Shown here: positions 5,672-6,475 of the stretch, piece after piece
Layout: the number at the start of each line of letters is the position of its first letter
How positions within the stretch are numbered: the stretch's first letter is position 1
Origin: an uncultured Myxococcales bacterium
GTDB lineage: Bacteria > Myxococcota_A > UBA9042
Assembly (NCBI GenBank): GCA_903917305.1
Contig: CAIXAA010000838.1
Coordinates: 1 to 6,475 of the forward strand
Length of the DNA stretch: 6,475 nt
Direction: 5' to 3'
The notes under the pieces: model-generated
The model's input: the letters and a program-made list of their open reading frames with translations, nothing else
Databases searched by the model: none
What the model was told of the DNA's origin: nothing
Made by a program: the position numbers and the translations under genes

Positions 5672-5956
5672 CTACACCACGAGGCTATGCAGCGGCCAGA
5701 TGACCGGCGGCGTGGAAGGCGGCGTGATGCCGTGCGCTTCCTGCGCCGGACGCAGCTTCTGCGTCATGAACTGGCGCGCGAGGTCCTGGTTCTCCCACAC
5801 CGTCACCACGCGCCACGCCGCGCCATCGGGCGTCGGGCCGGCAATATGCGCGCTGCAGCCCTCCGGCAGCACGTCCTTGATGCCCATCGTCGCCACCGAG
5901 GCGTCGTACTGATCCTGCGTCATTCCCGGCGTATCCACCATCAGAACCATGGCCAT
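5672..5956 (-). CDS. Small dimeric alpha-beta-barrel-like protein (ABM-type fold, hypothetical)
   Basis: This 94-aa protein starts MAMVLMVDTPGMTQDQYD and contains AGPTPDGAAWRVVTVWENQD, FMTQKLRPAQEAHG and a Pro-rich end (TPPSTPPVIWPLHSLVV). The beta-strand, helix, beta-strand arrangement and the VVTVWENQDLARQF segment resemble small ferredoxin-like dimeric barrels of the antibiotic-biosynthesis-monooxygenase/stress-responsive type; the substrate and activity cannot be told. Length (about 95 aa) suits that fold. ATG 5956 has GAGGAG (5966-5971) 9 nt upstream; ATG 5950 is a less likely alternative, and the frame extending to 5992 lacks support. It is cytoplasmic, divergent from the GST-like gene, and followed at once by the cloverleaf element. 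Confidence 0.8.
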   Translation of the reverse strand: MAMVLMVDTPGMTQDQYDASVATMGIKDVLPEGCSAHIAGPTPDGAAWRVVTVWENQDLARQFMTQKLRPAQEAHGITPPSTPPVIWPLHSLVV

Positions 5957-6119
5957 GATTGCTGTCTCCTCGTTGTCCGCGGCCTGCCGCACGGAGCGCT
6001 CAAGCGTGCCGACCTGCTCGACACGCCTCTGTTCCGTCGTCCGCTTGGATCCCTGACGCCGCGCAGGATGGTTCGGCCGCAGCCAGGCGCAACACGGTCA
6101 CGGCAAAGGTTATGGACCC

Positions 6120-6129
6120 ATTCATGAAT
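6120..6129. promoter_or_regulatory. 10-bp palindrome in the divergent intergenic region
   Basis: ATTCATGAAT is a perfect 10-bp palindrome roughly midway between the two divergent genes (5956 minus, 6216 plus). It is unusually AT-rich for this DNA. It could be a regulator site shared by both genes, but a single copy is weak evidence. I found no convincing minus-strand promoter for the 94-aa gene in the 259-bp gap. Confidence 0.25.
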
Positions 6130-6152
6130 CGCCGCGGACAAGCTGGCGCGCT

Positions 6153-6181
6153 TTGACACGTGCGGCGCGGACACGTAGAAC
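6153..6181 (+). promoter_or_regulatory. Sigma70-type promoter of the GST-like gene
   Basis: A perfect TTGACA (6153-6158), a 17-bp spacer and TAGAAC (6176-6181, 4 of 6 consensus positions) precede the gene. Transcription would start near 6188, a leader of about 28 nt that includes the Shine-Dalgarno sequence AAAGGAGA (6203-6210). The 7-bp direct repeat GACACGT (6155-6161 and 6170-6176) spans the -35 and -10 region and may be a regulator site. Confidence 0.6.
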
Positions 6182-6215
6182 GCCGACAACGCCCCCGCCA
6201 CGAAAGGAGACCCCG

Positions 6216-6475
6216 ATGCTGCCGGACCCGGCCCTCTTGATCCTGACCCCGACGAGTCCGTACGCCCGCAAGTGCCTGATGATGGCGCTGGAAAAGGGCC
6301 TCGACCTGCCGACGAGCTTCGAGCCGCCCAATGCGCCGGGCAGCCGCGTGCGCACGCTCAATCCGCTCGGCAAGATCCCGACGCTGCTGCTGGCGAATGA
6401 CGAGGCGGTGTATGACTCGCGCGTGATTGTCGAGGTGTTGGAGATGGCGGCGCCGAATCCCGCGCTGATTCCCAC
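6216..6475 (+). CDS. Glutathione S-transferase-like protein, N-terminal part only
   Basis: The first 86 residues (MLPDPALLILTPTSPYARK...) show the thioredoxin-like N-terminal domain of glutathione S-transferases. A beta strand and SPYARK (14-19, Ser14 in the usual catalytic/glutathione-contact position) come first. LNPLGKIPTLLL (48-59) follows, with the conserved cis-proline Pro55. The DSR motif (67-69) is where Glu/Asp-Ser binds the glutathione gamma-glutamyl group. Members conjugate or reduce electrophiles with glutathione in the cytoplasm. The C-terminal helical domain that determines the substrate is outside the window, so the subfamily is unknown. ATG 6216 has AAAGGAGA 5 nt upstream and a good promoter. 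Confidence 0.9.
   Translation, partial: MLPDPALLILTPTSPYARKCLMMALEKGLDLPTSFEPPNAPGSRVRTLNPLGKIPTLLLANDEAVYDSRVIVEVLEMAAPNPALIP

Noticed and set aside
5525..5673. Target-site duplication flanking the cloverleaf element
   Set aside because: The bases just outside the closing stem do not form a matching direct repeat, so insertion as a mobile element is not shown.
4378..5703. A 441-codon plus-strand frame opposite the lipoprotein gene
   Set aside because: Arg/Ala/Gly-rich translation with no domain, antisense to a gene with a lipobox and a strong ribosome-binding site; typical high-GC shadow frame.
1..6475. CRISPR array, tRNA/rRNA genes, insertion sequences
   Set aside because: No regularly spaced repeats, no tRNA-like conserved arms with CCA-type ends, and no transposase motifs were found on either strand.

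Overview
The window is high-GC DNA from a Gram-negative-type bacterium. A lipobox lipoprotein, strong Shine-Dalgarno sites (GGAGG, GGGAGG, AAAGGAGA) and heavily G/C-ending codons fit Pseudomonadota or Myxococcota. The sequence alone does not decide the lineage. Five genes lie on the minus strand (six with the partial plus-strand gene at the right edge), and no RNA gene, IS element or CRISPR array was seen.

Left part (1-2810): one very large minus-strand reading frame, open without interruption from an ATG at 2687 to the left edge (895 codons, no stop yet). It encodes a STAND-class NACHT NTPase. The order is an unrecognised beta-rich N-terminal domain, the NACHT core (Walker A GKPGSGKS, Walker B LVLLFDALDE, ITTRP), a helical region, and the start of a pentapeptide-repeat tail cut by the window edge. 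Its promoter (TTGACA-N17-TACCGT) overlaps an inverted repeat that looks like an operator. It is the only gene here that uses CTA/TTA leucine codons (9 in 895, against 0 in about 935 codons of the other genes), which suggests separate, probably horizontal, origin. A role as an anti-phage or conflict sensor is a plausible inference, not shown.

Middle part (2859-5430): three minus-strand genes that look like ordinary genome content. They are an unrecognised 258-aa helical protein (2902-3678), a 171-aa protein with an N-terminal zinc-ribbon-like CxxC/CxxC motif and a cysteine-rich PAS-like domain (3782-4297), and a 326-aa secreted lipoprotein (4450-5430). Each has its own ribosome-binding site and is separated from the next by 100-240 bp with short GC hairpins near the stop codons, so they are probably separate transcription units.

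Right part (5431-6475): a small dimeric alpha-beta-barrel-like protein (minus, 5672-5956) is divergent from the first 86 codons of a glutathione S-transferase-like gene (plus, from 6216), which has a clear sigma70-type promoter. Immediately after the stop of the small gene lies a 135-nt element (5532-5666) that can fold into a cloverleaf: a 21-bp closing stem around three internal hairpins. With the NACHT gene and its promoter region, this element is the most interesting item in the window.
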